A DNA stretch of 64,000 bases from Cytobacillus stercorigallinarum (GCF_014836495.1 NZ_JACSQT010000002.1:372001-436000); one strand, 5' to 3'. Shown: positions 1 to 9,176, numbered from the stretch's first letter. Translations and numbers: made by a program. The notes: a model not told the origin generated them from the sequence alone.

Positions 1-459
1 GCCAAATCGTGATAGCCCTCCTGCACTCTCTTCTAATACACCATCGGCAACAAAATTTCCGTAATTCCATGTTAAACCGACCGACTGTACACCTAATCTT
101 AACAGCGTTTTCAATTTCACTTCATCATTGTAGATAGCATCACAGCCTTCTAAAGTTAAAACAGCCCCTAGTTCATTCTCCTGTAATCCTTGAAGATCTT
201 TATTTGACTGAATTACCTTCACTTGAGGATGAGGTTTAACTATTTTTTCATAAAAAATATCAACCATTTGTAGTGCTGCGTTAAACTTTAATTCTGGATG
301 AATTTTCTCTGGTACATAAATAGCAAACAATTGGACTTTCACACCACCGGCTAATAGTCGATTAAGATTAGCCTGTAGCAGCTGCGAATGCTGAAACTCA
401 ATAGAAGGGTCCAAAAACATTTTTGCTAATACATCACAATGCCCATCAAATATCTTCAC
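1..459 (-). CDS. Membrane dipeptidase (peptidase family M19), N-terminal part
   Basis: Zinc-dependent dipeptidase of the renal/membrane dipeptidase family. The first 153 residues are present and the gene continues beyond the window. The N terminus carries the metal-binding H-x-D motif (DGHCDV, H7 and D9), and LTLEGCD places the bridging glutamate at E104, both as expected for M19; the remaining ligands lie outside. The start is GTG at 459, preceded by an AAGGAGGGAG ribosome binding site. In many Bacillaceae a dipeptidase gene follows spoVS, which fits this position. It follows the spoVS terminator and has no convincing promoter of its own in the short gap. Substrate unknown; related Bacillus enzymes are often annotated only as dipeptidases. 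Confidence 0.85.
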   Translation of the reverse strand, partial: MKIFDGHCDVLAKMFLDPSIEFQHSQLLQANLNRLLAGGVKVQLFAIYVPEKIHPELKFNAALQMVDIFYEKIVKPHPQVKVIQSNKDLQGLQENELGAVLTLEGCDAIYNDEVKLKTLLRLGVQSVGLTWNYGNFVADGVLEESAGGLSRFG

Positions 460-530
460 TTTCTCCCTCCTTTATTCTTTAAATATACAAAATCTTTCAT
501 CTATTCTCTATTGTTTTTTCTTACAAAGAG

Positions 531-560
531 AAAAAACCCATTTGATAATCAAATGAGCTT
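531..560 (-). terminator. Rho-independent terminator after spoVS
   Basis: On the minus strand a nine-pair stem (CTCATTTGA / TCAAATGGG, with one G-T pair) with a UUA loop is followed by TTTTTT. It lies 29 bp after the spoVS stop codon and separates it from the dipeptidase gene. Confidence 0.8.
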
Positions 561-588
561 TTACATTTTTGATGGACAATGACAGCCA

Positions 589-849
589 TTATCTAGGTTC
601 TACGATTAGTTTTATAGCTGTTCTCTCTTCCCCATCTATCAAAATATCTGTAAACGCAGGAATACATACTAAGTCTACACCGCTAGGCGCTACAAATCCT
701 CTTGCGATTGCTACTGCTTTAACCGCTTGATTCAATGCACCCGCACCAATTGCCTGGATTTCTGCTGCTCCTCTTTCACGTAGAACACCAGCAAGCGCAC
801 CAGCTACAGAATTAGGATTAGATTTTGCTGAAACTTTTAATATTTCCAT
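589..849 (-). CDS. spoVS: Stage V sporulation protein S
   Basis: Small nucleic-acid-binding (Alba-like) protein needed for late sporulation steps in B. subtilis, with effects on septation and coat assembly. The 86-residue product matches the family's usual length exactly and is near-invariant in Firmicutes: it starts MEILKVSAKSNPNSVAG, with the conserved IGAGALNQAVKAVAIARG segment in the middle. The start is ATG with GAGGAGGAGCTAGG upstream. It lies directly downstream of ymdB, as in B. subtilis, with a sigma-H-like promoter in the gap and a terminator behind it, so it is probably transcribed on its own early in sporulation as well as by read-through from rny-ymdB. Confidence 0.97.
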   Translation of the reverse strand: MEILKVSAKSNPNSVAGALAGVLRERGAAEIQAIGAGALNQAVKAVAIARGFVAPSGVDLVCIPAFTDILIDGEERTAIKLIVEPR

Positions 850-936
850 TCCTAGCTCCTCCTCATTTTTCCCCCTCCTGAATGCTCTTTTTTAAAGAGT
901 TCATCAGGTTTCAATAAATGTTTCCACTGCTACTAT

Positions 937-961
937 ATTCATAATGAAAAAGACATATTCC
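937..961 (-). promoter_or_regulatory. Candidate sigma-H promoter of spoVS
   Basis: On the minus strand TGGAATAT (like the sigma-H -35 AGGAWWT) is followed after about 13 bases by TGAAT (-10 GAAT). Known biology: B. subtilis spoVS is transcribed by sigma-H. The match was made by eye. Confidence 0.5.
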
Positions 962-999
962 AGCTTGACCAGAAAAATTAGAAATTGAGGAGGTTTTTT

Positions 1000-1797
1000 T
1001 TAGCTATAAAATGGATGATCATCATTAATTAAAACGCTTTCTATCTTCTTCGCTTTTCCTGTTTTCATATCAATGTCAATGATTACGGCACTCAATATAC
1101 CTCTTCCACTTTTCGGTACTTCAAAACGGACGGGCATATTCGTGATAAACCGCTTTAACACAGCTTCTCTTTCCATACCAAGAATGCCATCGTATGGTCC
1201 AGTCATCCCTACATCACTCATAAATGCCGTCCCATTTGGTAGAATGCGTTGATCTGCTGTTTGCACATGTGTATGAGTGCCAATTACTGCTGAAACCTTA
1301 CCATCTAAAAACCAGCCCATTGCTTGTTTCTCACTTGTTGTTTCACCATGAAAATCGACAAAAATAACCGGTGTTCTTTGCTTTGCTTCTTCAATAAGTT
1401 GCTCTGCTTTTTCAAAAGGACAATCACTTGGTTGCATAAATGTTCGACCTTGTAAATTGATAACAGCTATTTCTTCACTATTATATTTTAAATAAATTAA
1501 ACCCTTCCCTGGATTGTTATCAGGGAAATTAGCAGGCCTAACCAAATATTTTGCCTCTTCAATAAAATCAAATATCTCCTTATTATCCCATGTGTGATTA
1601 CCTAATGTCACTGCTTGGGCCCCAGCCGATAAAAATTCCCTGTATATTTTTTCGGTAATTCCTCTACCACCAGCTGCATTTTCGCCATTTATAATGGTTA
1701 TTTGCGGGCGATACTTTTCCTTTAATTTCGGTAAATACTCCTCTACCATTTCACGACCTAATGATCCAACAACGTCCCCTACAAATAAAATTCTCAT
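1000..1797 (-). CDS. ymdB: 2',3'-cyclic-nucleotide phosphodiesterase YmdB
   Basis: Metallophosphoesterase of the YmdB family. In B. subtilis it hydrolyses cyclic nucleotides and affects the switch between motility and biofilm and the expression of late adaptive genes. The 265 residues cover the full length (B. subtilis about 264). Dinuclear metal ligands are visible: D8 in FVGDVVG, E39-N40 in GENAAGG, N67-H68 in LGNHTWD, H150 in DFHGE, and H175/H177 in GTHTHVQ. Start ATG at 1797 with AGAAGGGAAAAG upstream. It follows rny after a hairpin, and the rny-ymdB-spoVS order is conserved in Bacillus. Confidence 0.95.
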   Translation of the reverse strand: MRILFVGDVVGSLGREMVEEYLPKLKEKYRPQITIINGENAAGGRGITEKIYREFLSAGAQAVTLGNHTWDNKEIFDFIEEAKYLVRPANFPDNNPGKGLIYLKYNSEEIAVINLQGRTFMQPSDCPFEKAEQLIEEAKQRTPVIFVDFHGETTSEKQAMGWFLDGKVSAVIGTHTHVQTADQRILPNGTAFMSDVGMTGPYDGILGMEREAVLKRFITNMPVRFEVPKSGRGILSAVIIDIDMKTGKAKKIESVLINDDHPFYS

Positions 1798-1886
1798 AAT
1801 CTTTTCCCTTCTAAATATACTTCTGTTTATACATACGCAAATCTCTGAGGAGATAGTTAGCTCTTCAAGAGTTTAATCCTTCAAAA

Positions 1887-1916
1887 AAAGGAAAGGCGAT
1901 GCCTAAAAGGCATCGC
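1887..1916 (-). terminator. Hairpin after rny
   Basis: Nine-pair perfect stem GCGATGCCT / AGGCATCGC with a TTT loop, starting directly after the rny stop codon and followed by CTTTCCTTTTTTT. The U-run is interrupted, so partial read-through into ymdB is likely. Confidence 0.75.
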
Positions 1917-1918
1917 TC

Positions 1919-3481
1919 TTATTTCGCATATTCTACGGCTCTTGTTTCCCTAATAACCGTTACTTTTATATGACCTGGATAATCGAGTTCTTCTTCGATT
2001 TTCTTCCTTATATCTCTTGCAAGACGATGTGCTTCCAAATCATCAATTTGCTCCGGTTTAACCATAATACGAATTTCACGACCCGCTTGAATAGCAAATG
2101 ATTTTTCAACACCATCATATGACTCTGAGATTTCTTCGAGCTTTTCTAAACGTCGAATATAATTCTCAAGCGTTTCTCTTCTCGCCCCAGGTCTTGCAGC
2201 AGAAAGTGCGTCAGCCGCAGCTACAAGAACAGCGATAATGGATGTTGGTTCCGTATCACCATGATGGGAAGCGATACTGTTAATGACAACTGGGTGTTCT
2301 TTATATTTAGTCGCTAGTTCAACCCCAATTTCAACATGGCTTCCTTCTACTTCATGGTCAATCGCTTTCCCTACATCATGTAATAATCCTGCACGGCGTG
2401 CTAATGTCTCATCTTGACCTAATTCCGCAGCAAGCATACCGGACAATTGTGCTACTTCCATCGAGTGTTTCAATACATTTTGACCGTAGCTTGTACGGAA
2501 TTTTAGGCGGCCTAATATTTTGATCAAGTCAGGGTGTAAACCATGGACACCAACTTCGAATGTCGTTTGCTCTCCAATTTCTCGAATATGCTCATCCACT
2601 TCTCGGCGGGCCTTGTCCACCATTTCCTCGATACGAGCTGGATGAATTCTTCCATCCTGTACAAGTTTATCAAGTGCAAGACGAGCAGTTTCTCGTCGGA
2701 TAGGATCAAATCCTGAAAGAATAACGGCTTCTGGCGTATCATCGATAATCAAATCAATACCTGTCAGCGTTTCAAGTGTACGGATATTACGACCTTCACG
2801 ACCGATAATTCGACCCTTCATTTCGTCGTTCGGTAAGTTAACAACTGACACAGTTGTTTCAGCTACATGGTCCGCAGCACATCTTTGAATCGCTAATGAT
2901 AAGATTTCTTTCGCACGCTTATCCGCTTCTTCCTTCGCTCTTGATTCACTCTCTTTTACCATGATGGCAATATCATGTGCAACCTCTTGTTCAGTACGAT
3001 CTAAAATGATGGATTTAGCTTCCTCACGAGTTAACCCGGAGATTCTTTCCAGTTCAGTTTGCTGAGACTGTACCATTTTGTCCACTTTGCTTTCCATCTC
3101 TTCAATATGCTGTTGTCTTTTGCCAAGAGAGTCGTCTCTTTTTTCCAAAACCGCTTCACGCTTATCTAGCGTTTCATCTTTTCGGTCTAGATTCTCTTCT
3201 TTTTGCAATAAACGATTTTCTTGTTTTTGCAGTTCATTCCTACGTTCACGAATTTCACGTTCCGCCTCTGTGCGAAGCTTATGATTCTCATCCTTCGCTT
3301 CAAGTAATGCCTCTTTCTTTAGAGCCTCTGCTTCACGTTTTGCATCTTCTAATATTTGATCAGCAGCTCCTCTGGCACCAGCGATTTTTGCTTCCGTAAC
3401 GGATTTTCGAAAGAAATAGCCAACAAAAGCAGCAACGATTAGGCCAAGCAAAATGGAGATGATATAACCTAGTTCCATCAT
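1919..3481 (-). CDS. rny: Ribonuclease Y
   Basis: Membrane-anchored endoribonuclease that initiates mRNA decay in Bacillus and contacts other RNA-degradation proteins. The 520 residues show, in order: one N-terminal transmembrane helix (about 5-24), a long charged coiled coil (about 45-200), a KH RNA-binding domain with [10 protein letters not shown] (224-232), and an HD phosphohydrolase domain with H339 and the [10 protein letters not shown] motif (H368-D369). Two ATG codons in tandem begin the frame; GAGGAGGTGAA sits at good spacing to either, so the start is certain only to one codon. A sigma-A promoter lies about 240 nt upstream of the start, giving a long leader. B. subtilis has pbpX between recA and this gene; here it is absent. 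Confidence 0.97.
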   Translation of the reverse strand: MMELGYIISILLGLIVAAFVGYFFRKSVTEAKIAGARGAADQILEDAKREAEALKKEALLEAKDENHKLRTEAEREIRERRNELQKQENRLLQKEENLDRKDETLDKREAVLEKRDDSLGKRQQHIEEMESKVDKMVQSQQTELERISGLTREEAKSIILDRTEQEVAHDIAIMVKESESRAKEEADKRAKEILSLAIQRCAADHVAETTVSVVNLPNDEMKGRIIGREGRNIRTLETLTGIDLIIDDTPEAVILSGFDPIRRETARLALDKLVQDGRIHPARIEEMVDKARREVDEHIREIGEQTTFEVGVHGLHPDLIKILGRLKFRTSYGQNVLKHSMEVAQLSGMLAAELGQDETLARRAGLLHDVGKAIDHEVEGSHVEIGVELATKYKEHPVVINSIASHHGDTEPTSIIAVLVAAADALSAARPGARRETLENYIRRLEKLEEISESYDGVEKSFAIQAGREIRIMVKPEQIDDLEAHRLARDIRKKIEEELDYPGHIKVTVIRETRAVEYAK

Positions 3482-3653
3482 TTCACCTCCTCTTGCTATA
3501 AACTTTTTTGTTACGTTTTTAAAGTGTTGGCATGTATACCGTCTTTAACAATATACTGCACTTAAGCTTTTCAACGCTTTCATTCTTCCTATTGTTTGCA
3601 AATAATACAGTTATTTGGAAGCTTACTCCATTGTTAACAACAGAATATCTTCT

Positions 3654-3674
3654 GAAAGGTAATTCCTACCTTTC
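3654..3674 (-). promoter_or_regulatory. Hairpin in the rny leader
   Basis: Perfect inverted repeat GAAAGGTA / TACCTTTC around a five-base loop, inside the inferred 5' untranslated region of rny and far from any U-run, so it is not a terminator. Function unknown; it could stabilise the mRNA or take part in autoregulation. Confidence 0.45.
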
Positions 3675-3725
3675 CTTAGCAAATATGCAAATTAACATAT
3701 AAAAAATGTAAATTATACATTTTTA

Positions 3726-3754
3726 ATTGTAAAGCCGCAGAATTTCATTGTCAA
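3726..3754 (-). promoter_or_regulatory. Sigma-A promoter of rny
   Basis: TTGACA (3749-3754), exactly 17 bases, then TACAAT (3726-3731). Consensus -35 and a five-of-six -10 on the minus strand, the only such pair in this gap. Confidence 0.8.
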
Positions 3755-3851
3755 GTACTTGAAGGTAGAGTATAAGTCCATAATGCCTGTTATTATGTAT
3801 AATCATGAGCCAAAGAAGTTAACGATTCTTTCCGAAACAATTCGTCTATAC

Positions 3852-3900
3852 AAAAAGAGATATTCAACTATATTTATCATAAGTTGTGAATATCTCTTTT
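3852..3900 (-). terminator. Terminator after recA
   Basis: Long stem AAAGAGATATTCA / GAATATCTCTTT with a T-run on the minus side (TTTTTG). It is nearly symmetric and could also stop plus-strand transcription. Confidence 0.8.
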
Positions 3901-3945
3901 CAAAGTAACAAGAGCAGCAGTCGCCTAAACTCTCCTATTTCTCAC

Positions 3946-4986
3946 TTAATCGATTAGTTCAAATTCTTCTTGTCCATCATCGCTGTTAGAAGATTTATCT
4001 ACATCTAAACCATAGTACTCGCGGATTTTTTCTTGGATTTGCAAACGAATTTCCGTATTCTCTTTAAGGAATTGCTTTGCATTTTCTCTTCCTTGACCTA
4101 ATCGTTCATCATTATAGGAGTACCAAGAACCACTTTTTTGTACTATATCAATTTCTGATCCGAGGTCAATAATTTCCCCTTCTTTTGATACACCTTCACC
4201 GTACATGATATCAACTTCCGCTACTCTAAAAGGAGGAGCCACTTTATTCTTTACAACTTTAATTTTTGTTTTATTACCAACAATCTCATTGCCTTGCTTT
4301 AAAGCTTCTGCTCTACGCACTTCTAACCGTACCGTTGAGTAGAACTTTAATGCACGCCCACCTGGCGTTGTTTCAGGGTTACCAAACATAACGCCTACTT
4401 TTTCGCGAATTTGGTTAATGAAAATCGCAATCGTTTTGGATTTATTAATCGCACCAGATAGTTTCCTTAGTGCCTGAGACATTAATCTTGCTTGAAGGCC
4501 GACGTGAGAATCTCCCATTTCTCCTTCAATTTCTGCCTTTGGTACTAATGCAGCTACAGAGTCAATAACTAAAATATCAACGGCACCACTTCGAACTAAA
4601 GCTTCAGCAATTTCAAGCGCTTGTTCCCCTGTATCTGGTTGTGATAAAAGAAGCTCATCAATATTAACCCCAAGGTTTTGAGCATATACAGGGTCAAGTG
4701 CATGCTCTGCGTCGATAAATGCTGCTTGTCCACCTGCTGCTTGTACTTCAGCAATGGCGTGCAGGGCAACCGTTGTTTTACCAGAACTTTCAGGACCGTA
4801 AATTTCAATGATACGTCCTCTCGGATATCCACCTACCCCTAAAGCAGTATCTAATGCTAATGACCCACTTGGAATTGTGGATATTTTACGCTCTGCTTGT
4901 TCTCCCAACTTCATAATCGAGCCTTTACCAAATTGCTTTTCTATTTGTTTCAACGCCATATCTAAGGCTGCTTGACGATCACTCAT
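3946..4986 (-). CDS. recA: Recombinase RecA
   Basis: DNA-dependent ATPase that forms filaments on single-stranded DNA, catalyses strand exchange and triggers LexA self-cleavage in the SOS response. The 346 residues have Walker [10 protein letters not shown] (64-72), catalytic E94 in IDAEHALD, Walker [10 protein letters not shown] (D142), and the usual acidic C-terminal tail (about 325-346). Start ATG with GGAGGAAATAG upstream. The promoter and a LexA box lie within 125 bp upstream, so it should be SOS-induced. It has its own terminator and sits downstream of cinA, as in B. subtilis. No intein or other interruption. Confidence 0.99.
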   Translation of the reverse strand: MSDRQAALDMALKQIEKQFGKGSIMKLGEQAERKISTIPSGSLALDTALGVGGYPRGRIIEIYGPESSGKTTVALHAIAEVQAAGGQAAFIDAEHALDPVYAQNLGVNIDELLLSQPDTGEQALEIAEALVRSGAVDILVIDSVAALVPKAEIEGEMGDSHVGLQARLMSQALRKLSGAINKSKTIAIFINQIREKVGVMFGNPETTPGGRALKFYSTVRLEVRRAEALKQGNEIVGNKTKIKVVKNKVAPPFRVAEVDIMYGEGVSKEGEIIDLGSEIDIVQKSGSWYSYNDERLGQGRENAKQFLKENTEIRLQIQEKIREYYGLDVDKSSNSDDGQEEFELID

Positions 4987-5056
4987 GCTATTTCCTCCTT
5001 TAAATTTCTATTATCTATGATAAATTTATCATCAGTTCTTGCGATTTCATATTTAT

Positions 5057-5085
5057 ACTATAGCTTTTTTTTATGACTTTGTCGA
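5057..5085 (-). promoter_or_regulatory. Sigma-A promoter of recA
   Basis: TCGACA (5080-5085), 17 bases, TATAGT (5057-5062) on the minus strand; each hexamer matches consensus at five of six positions. Leader about 60 nt. Confidence 0.75.
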
Positions 5086-5094
5086 GAAAAAAGT

Positions 5095-5108
5095 CGAACA
5101 TTCATTCG
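5095..5108 (-). promoter_or_regulatory. LexA (SOS) box of recA
   Basis: CGAATGAATGTTCG on the minus strand, against the Bacillus LexA consensus CGAACRNRYGTTCG: one mismatch (T for C at position 5). It lies 9 bp upstream of the -35 element. LexA repression of recA is established in Bacillus. Confidence 0.8.
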
Positions 5109-5284
5109 TTTTTTTCGTCAGTAGGTTTTTTCGTAAAAATGATGGTTTTGCTAAATATAAATCCAATTATCAAATCTCTTTCTTAGCATAAACTTCAAAT
5201 TTCTTTTAATCTCTGACTATTTCTTTAGCTAAAATAGCGACCAGGGGGGGCACAACATGTATCTATTGCTTCAATAAAAGTGCG

Positions 5285-5319
5285 AAATCCGAACAACGTT
5301 TAATCATTGTCCGGATTTC
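5285..5319 (-). terminator. Terminator-like hairpin after cinA
   Basis: Stem AAATCCGGACAA / TTGTTCGGATTT (one G-T pair) with a ten-base loop, shortly after the cinA stop. The following U-run is weak. Confidence 0.6.
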
Positions 5320-5339
5320 TTCAATATTTTAATACCTCG

Positions 5340-6572
5340 CTACGCCAAAGACTTCAATAGAAAATAGGCGCCATAAAGAGATGATCTCTTTCTAATTGAT
5401 GTGCGAGAACCACCGAGGTTGAGCTTCTCAGCCCTCACTTCACCATCGTGATAAATCCCTATATATACTGTGCCGACTGGGTTGCCTTCTAATTCATCAG
5501 GTCCCGCAACACCCGTAAAGCTTACACCAATATCACTTTCCATTAATTTGGCGACATTTTCCGCAAGTTCCTTTGCACATGTAGCACTGACTACACCATC
5601 ATTTTTAATTGTCTCTTGCTTTACATGTAGTACATTTGCTTTTACTTCATTTGTATAACAAACGACGCCACCATTTAATAGACCACCGGCTCCGGGAAAC
5701 GATGTAAATGTTTCTTGGAACATCCCCCCAGTTAAACTCTCCGCAGCAGACAGAGTTAAATTCTTTTCTTGCAATTTTTTTGAGAGCTCATTAAAGAGAG
5801 ACGTATCATCATAACCGTAAAAGTACTCTCCTACTATTGCCATAATTTCTTTCTCTTTCTCTTCCAAAAGCTGTATAGCCGTATCAATATTATGATGTTT
5901 GGCTGTCAACCTCAAGGTGACCTCATGATCTCCAGCTAACGGTGCAATCGTCGGGTTCGTTTGGTTATCAAGTATATCTTCTATTTCCGCCTCTAGCATT
6001 GCTTCACCAATGCCAAAGAACCTAAGGACACGCGACGAGATAACTGCTTCTTCTACTGCTTGTGATTTAATTGCGGAAAACCCGTACTTCAAAAACATCG
6101 GTTCCATTTCTTTTGGTGGACCAGGCAACAGCATATATTGCTTATTTTCTTTCCGATAAAACATACCAGGTGCCATACCGTAATCATTAGGAAGTACTTT
6201 TGCACCAGAAAGCACTAAGGCTTGCTTACGATTATTTTCAGTCATTGGACGATTTGTCCGTTTAAAATATTCTTCAATAGACGCGAGTGCTGTATCATCC
6301 ATTACGAGATCTGTTTGCAAATGTTTAGCAATGGTTTCTTTTGTTAAATCGTCTTTTGTCGGACCGAGCCCACCAGTGAAGATAATGAGTTCAGCTCTAT
6401 TTTCAGCAATTTTTATAGCAGACTCTAGTCGGCCCGCATTATCTCCGACGACCGTATGATAAAAAACATTCACACCAAGGTCAGCTAACTGCTGTGATAA
6501 AAATTTGGCGTTCGTATTGTTGATTTGTCCTAATAACAACTCAGAGCCAACGGCAATAATTTCAGCATTCAT
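5340..6572 (-). CDS. cinA: CinA-family protein (competence/damage-inducible protein A)
   Basis: Two-domain protein: an N-terminal molybdopterin-binding-like (MoaB/COG1058) domain with the [13 protein letters not shown] motif and a C-terminal CinA amidase-like domain with SAAESLTGG and FTGVAGP. Family members have been linked to NMN deamidation or ADP-ribose pyrophosphatase activity in pyridine nucleotide recycling; in naturally competent bacteria the gene is co-expressed with recA. I place the start at ATG 6572 (410 residues, close to B. subtilis 416) because AGGAGAG lies eight bases upstream; an in-frame extension to 6635 would overlap pgsA and has no such site. It starts 16 bp after pgsA and precedes recA, the conserved order. 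Confidence 0.93.
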   Translation of the reverse strand: MNAEIIAVGSELLLGQINNTNAKFLSQQLADLGVNVFYHTVVGDNAGRLESAIKIAENRAELIIFTGGLGPTKDDLTKETIAKHLQTDLVMDDTALASIEEYFKRTNRPMTENNRKQALVLSGAKVLPNDYGMAPGMFYRKENKQYMLLPGPPKEMEPMFLKYGFSAIKSQAVEEAVISSRVLRFFGIGEAMLEAEIEDILDNQTNPTIAPLAGDHEVTLRLTAKHHNIDTAIQLLEEKEKEIMAIVGEYFYGYDDTSLFNELSKKLQEKNLTLSAAESLTGGMFQETFTSFPGAGGLLNGGVVCYTNEVKANVLHVKQETIKNDGVVSATCAKELAENVAKLMESDIGVSFTGVAGPDELEGNPVGTVYIGIYHDGEVRAEKLNLGGSRTSIRKRSSLYGAYFLLKSLA

Positions 6573-6588
6573 GATGACCACTCTCCTA

Positions 6589-7167
6589 TTATTTTGAATT
6601 GGTAAAGGCATGTTTGTTTTTAATAAAGTAATCAACGCCAGACCATACAGTAAACACCATGCTCACCCATAAAGCAAATGTCGCAAAGTCAAATGAAATT
6701 AATGCGAAGATTGTATTATGCAACAACAACGCAGATACAGCAATAATTTGAGTCCACGTTTTAATCTTACCTAACATATTTGCCGCAACTACCTCACCAC
6801 CACCTGCTAAAATCAGGCGAAGACCGGTAATGGCAAATTCCCTACTAATAATAATAATGACAATCCAAGCGGGAGCCATCCCTAATTCTACAAGGATAAT
6901 TAATGCGCTTGAAACTAATAACTTATCTGCTAAAGGGTCCAAAAATTTCCCTAAATTGGTAACTAATTGATACTTTCTCGCTACATAGCCATCAATCCAA
7001 TCCGTAACAGAAGCGAAGATAAAAATGAGCGCGCCAACAAAATGAGCAATAGGGAGTGTCACACCGATAAAATTCATGTCTCCCCATGAGAAAGGGTTGT
7101 ACATAATAATAATGAAAATTGGTATTAACAATATCCTTGAAATCGTAATCTTATTTGGTAAATTCAT
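6589..7167 (-). CDS. pgsA: CDP-diacylglycerol--glycerol-3-phosphate 3-phosphatidyltransferase
   Basis: Integral membrane enzyme making phosphatidylglycerol phosphate, the committed step to phosphatidylglycerol and cardiolipin. The 192 residues match the family (B. subtilis 193). The CDP-alcohol phosphatidyltransferase signature D-x2-D-G-x2-A-R-x8-G-x3-D-x3-D is complete, from DWIDGYVAR to [11 protein letters not shown]. Several hydrophobic helices flank it. The start at 7167 is chosen because GGAGGGAA lies just upstream; an upstream in-frame extension to 7215 lacks a binding site. It sits between rodZ (ymfM) and cinA as in B. subtilis. Confidence 0.95.
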   Translation of the reverse strand: MNLPNKITISRILLIPIFIIIMYNPFSWGDMNFIGVTLPIAHFVGALIFIFASVTDWIDGYVARKYQLVTNLGKFLDPLADKLLVSSALIILVELGMAPAWIVIIIISREFAITGLRLILAGGGEVVAANMLGKIKTWTQIIAVSALLLHNTIFALISFDFATFALWVSMVFTVWSGVDYFIKNKHAFTNSK

Positions 7168-7293
7168 AAGTTCCCTCCGGTAATTATGTAATTCTTCCCT
7201 GGGTGGGATGATCATATTTTATCAAAAAAAAGCAATAAAGCCTAAAGTGCAATGTTAGCATTCATACTATACCTCCCACCTCAGGGGCTAAAC

Positions 7294-7324
7294 ACGAAAA
7301 TAGTCATCAATGGTTGATGACTAT
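7294..7324 (-). terminator. Terminator overlapping the rodZ stop codon
   Basis: Perfect eleven-pair stem ATAGTCATCAA / TTGATGACTAT with a three-base loop, followed by TTTCGTGTTT. The TAG stop codon of rodZ (7321-7323) is part of the ascending stem. Confidence 0.75.
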
Positions 7325-8199
7325 TCGCCAAGCGATGTAAAACGGATCGTAATGTTTTGGTTTACATACTCTGATGGTGAAACTTCATATTCAAGCTTTT
7401 TATCATTGATTTTAATTTCAGTAGCAGTTGTATTGCCAATGATTACTTGTACTTCTTTTTGATCTGTTAAATCTAACTCTTTTTCAACGCCTTCTTCCAT
7501 TGTTTCTTCGTAGAAGGTTTCATTGGTAGCGCTAGCCACTCTCACCCAGCTTTTTCCTTCAGCTGATAAAGTTAATATAAATGTATCCGTATTTTTCAAT
7601 TCATATACAGTGTTTTTACCAGAGGATTCTTGTACACTTATCTCTTGAACAGGTTTCTCCTCTTCTGCTTTTTCATCTGGTGCATCTTCTTTATCTTCCT
7701 CAGGTGCAGCATCTTCGTTCTGTTTCTCATCTTTAGGCATATTATTTTCAACAATTGCACCTGGGTTATTATTGTCTTCATTTAATTGCTTATCACTATC
7801 TGATGCGCTATTTTCAACAAAATAATAAATGACGGCAAGAACACCAATGATAAAGACAATAATTAAAACTTTTGGTAAAACATCTAAAAGCTTTGAAGTT
7901 GAAGGAGAAATATTCTTACTTGTTTGTACACGAGAAAGTTTCTCTGGAATATCTTCATTGGTTGTTGCTGGAATTTCACTTTTATACTCATCTAACAACT
8001 CTTCATGATTTAAGCCTACTGCCTCTGCATATTGTTTAATGAAAGCCCGCACATAAAACTTACCCGGCATGATTCGATAATTACCTTCTTCTATGCCGAT
8101 TAAATATCTCTTCTGTATTTTTGTAACTGTCTGTAACTCATCAAGAGACATTCCTTTTTGTAAACGAGCTTCTTTTAAACGACTACCTAATTCTGTCAA
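7321..8199 (-). CDS. rodZ: RodZ-like cytoskeletal/cell-shape protein (YmfM)
   Basis: Bitopic membrane protein of the RodZ family, which links MreB filaments to the elongation machinery in rod-shaped cells. Visible parts: N-terminal Cro/CI-type helix-turn-helix (about 1-70, ELGSRLKEARLQKGMSL), a single transmembrane helix near 107-128, an acidic low-complexity linker rich in E, D and K (about 130-195), and a C-terminal DUF4115-type beta domain. The likely start is TTG at 8199, eight bases after GGAAGG, giving 292 residues and a start that aligns with B. subtilis MSELGNRLKEAR; a GTG three codons upstream overlaps the binding site. It follows ymfK by 21 bp and precedes pgsA. Confidence 0.9.
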   Translation of the reverse strand: MTELGSRLKEARLQKGMSLDELQTVTKIQKRYLIGIEEGNYRIMPGKFYVRAFIKQYAEAVGLNHEELLDEYKSEIPATTNEDIPEKLSRVQTSKNISPSTSKLLDVLPKVLIIVFIIGVLAVIYYFVENSASDSDKQLNEDNNNPGAIVENNMPKDEKQNEDAAPEEDKEDAPDEKAEEEKPVQEISVQESSGKNTVYELKNTDTFILTLSAEGKSWVRVASATNETFYEETMEEGVEKELDLTDQKEVQVIIGNTTATEIKINDKKLEYEVSPSEYVNQNITIRFTSLGE

Positions 8200-8220
8200 A
8201 ACTAACACCTTCCAACATTA

Positions 8221-9018
8221 CTAAAAATCAAAACCTCCGAAGCCTGTGTCGGAGAACATATTATGATTGTTACGCTCGACTACATCATAGACAATATCTT
8301 CATCATGGTCGTGACGAAGTTCGATAATATAATCAAAATCATCCAAAGTATATTCTGAATTTTGCACGAAAACATCAGGATGTTCGATTACTTTAATAGC
8401 TGGAAGTCTCATTATTTCTCTCACAAGTTGCCAATGACGTTCATTTGCTCTTTTTGTCGAGACAATTCCATCAATGATAAATAAATTATCATCGCTATAC
8501 TCATCTTCAATTAATTGATTGCGAATCGTTTGTTTAAGTAGCGTTGACGAAACAAACAGCCAACGCTTATTCGCACAAACACTTGATGCCACAATGGATT
8601 CTGTTTTCCCCACCCTAGGCATGCCACGAATACCAATTAATTTATGGCCTTCCTTCTTAAATAATTCTGCCATAAAGTCTACTAAAAGACCGAGCTCATC
8701 TCTGACAAATCGAAAAGTCTTCTTATCATCTGCGTCTCTCTGTATGTATCTCCCATGTCTCACAGCCAGCCGATCACGAAGCTTTGGCTCTCTTAGTTTA
8801 ATGAGCTTAATCGTATCCATTGTCTTTAATATTGATTCCAATCGAACGATTTGGTCATCATCTTTAGCAAGAATCAGCATTCCACGTCTACCTTGATCAA
8901 CTCCATTAATGGTAATAATGTTAATGGAAAGCATCCCTAACAATGATGAAATATCTCCGAGTAATCCAGGTCTGTTTTTTTGGATTTCATATTCGAAATA
9001 CCATTCTTTTTTCTCCAC
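8221..9018 (-). CDS. ymfK: YmfK family protein (ACT-like domain + DUF3388)
   Basis: Conserved Bacillaceae protein of unknown function. The first ~75 residues read as an ACT-type ligand-binding fold (FEYEIQKNRPGLLGDISSLL, then INIITINGVDQGRRG), usual for sensing amino acids. The rest (DUF3388) contains an RGMPRVGKTES segment that resembles a P-loop (G-x4-GK-T/S), followed by FIIDG, which could be a Walker B strand. The start is GTG at 9018, six bases after AAGGAGTG. Placed between ymfJ and rodZ as in B. subtilis. Nucleotide binding is my inference from the motif; no experimental role is known to me. Confidence 0.85.
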   Translation of the reverse strand: MEKKEWYFEYEIQKNRPGLLGDISSLLGMLSINIITINGVDQGRRGMLILAKDDDQIVRLESILKTMDTIKLIKLREPKLRDRLAVRHGRYIQRDADDKKTFRFVRDELGLLVDFMAELFKKEGHKLIGIRGMPRVGKTESIVASSVCANKRWLFVSSTLLKQTIRNQLIEDEYSDDNLFIIDGIVSTKRANERHWQLVREIMRLPAIKVIEHPDVFVQNSEYTLDDFDYIIELRHDHDEDIVYDVVERNNHNMFSDTGFGGFDF

Positions 9019-9176
9019 CTAAAACACTCCTTATTCGCCTACAGTTCCAGATAATCTTATTTACATAATTTCATCACAATATTAATTTATTTTTAATTAA
9101 ATCTAGGTACTATAATATATGATTTTCCACTAATATGAAAGGAAAATCCTTTTCCCACGTAAAAATATATATAAAA

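Larger units (their letters stand above)
3482..3945. other. Intergenic region recA-rny (464 bp)
   Basis: Contains, in the transcribed direction, the recA terminator (3852-3900), a sigma-A promoter for rny (3726-3754) and a roughly 240-nt rny leader with a perfect eight-pair hairpin (3654-3674). No open frame of gene quality and no remnant of pbpX was seen. Confidence 0.7.
4987..5339. other. Intergenic region cinA-recA (353 bp)
   Basis: Holds the cinA terminator hairpin (5285-5319), the LexA box (5095-5108) and the recA promoter (5057-5085). The AT-rich stretch 5110-5280 includes a run of seven Gs (about 5244-5250) but no gene or other motif I can support. Confidence 0.7.

Noticed and set aside
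880-912. Imperfect inverted repeat between ymdB and spoVS
   Set aside because: CCTGA and CTCTTT arms pair only with a large internal loop and there is no U-run on the minus strand.
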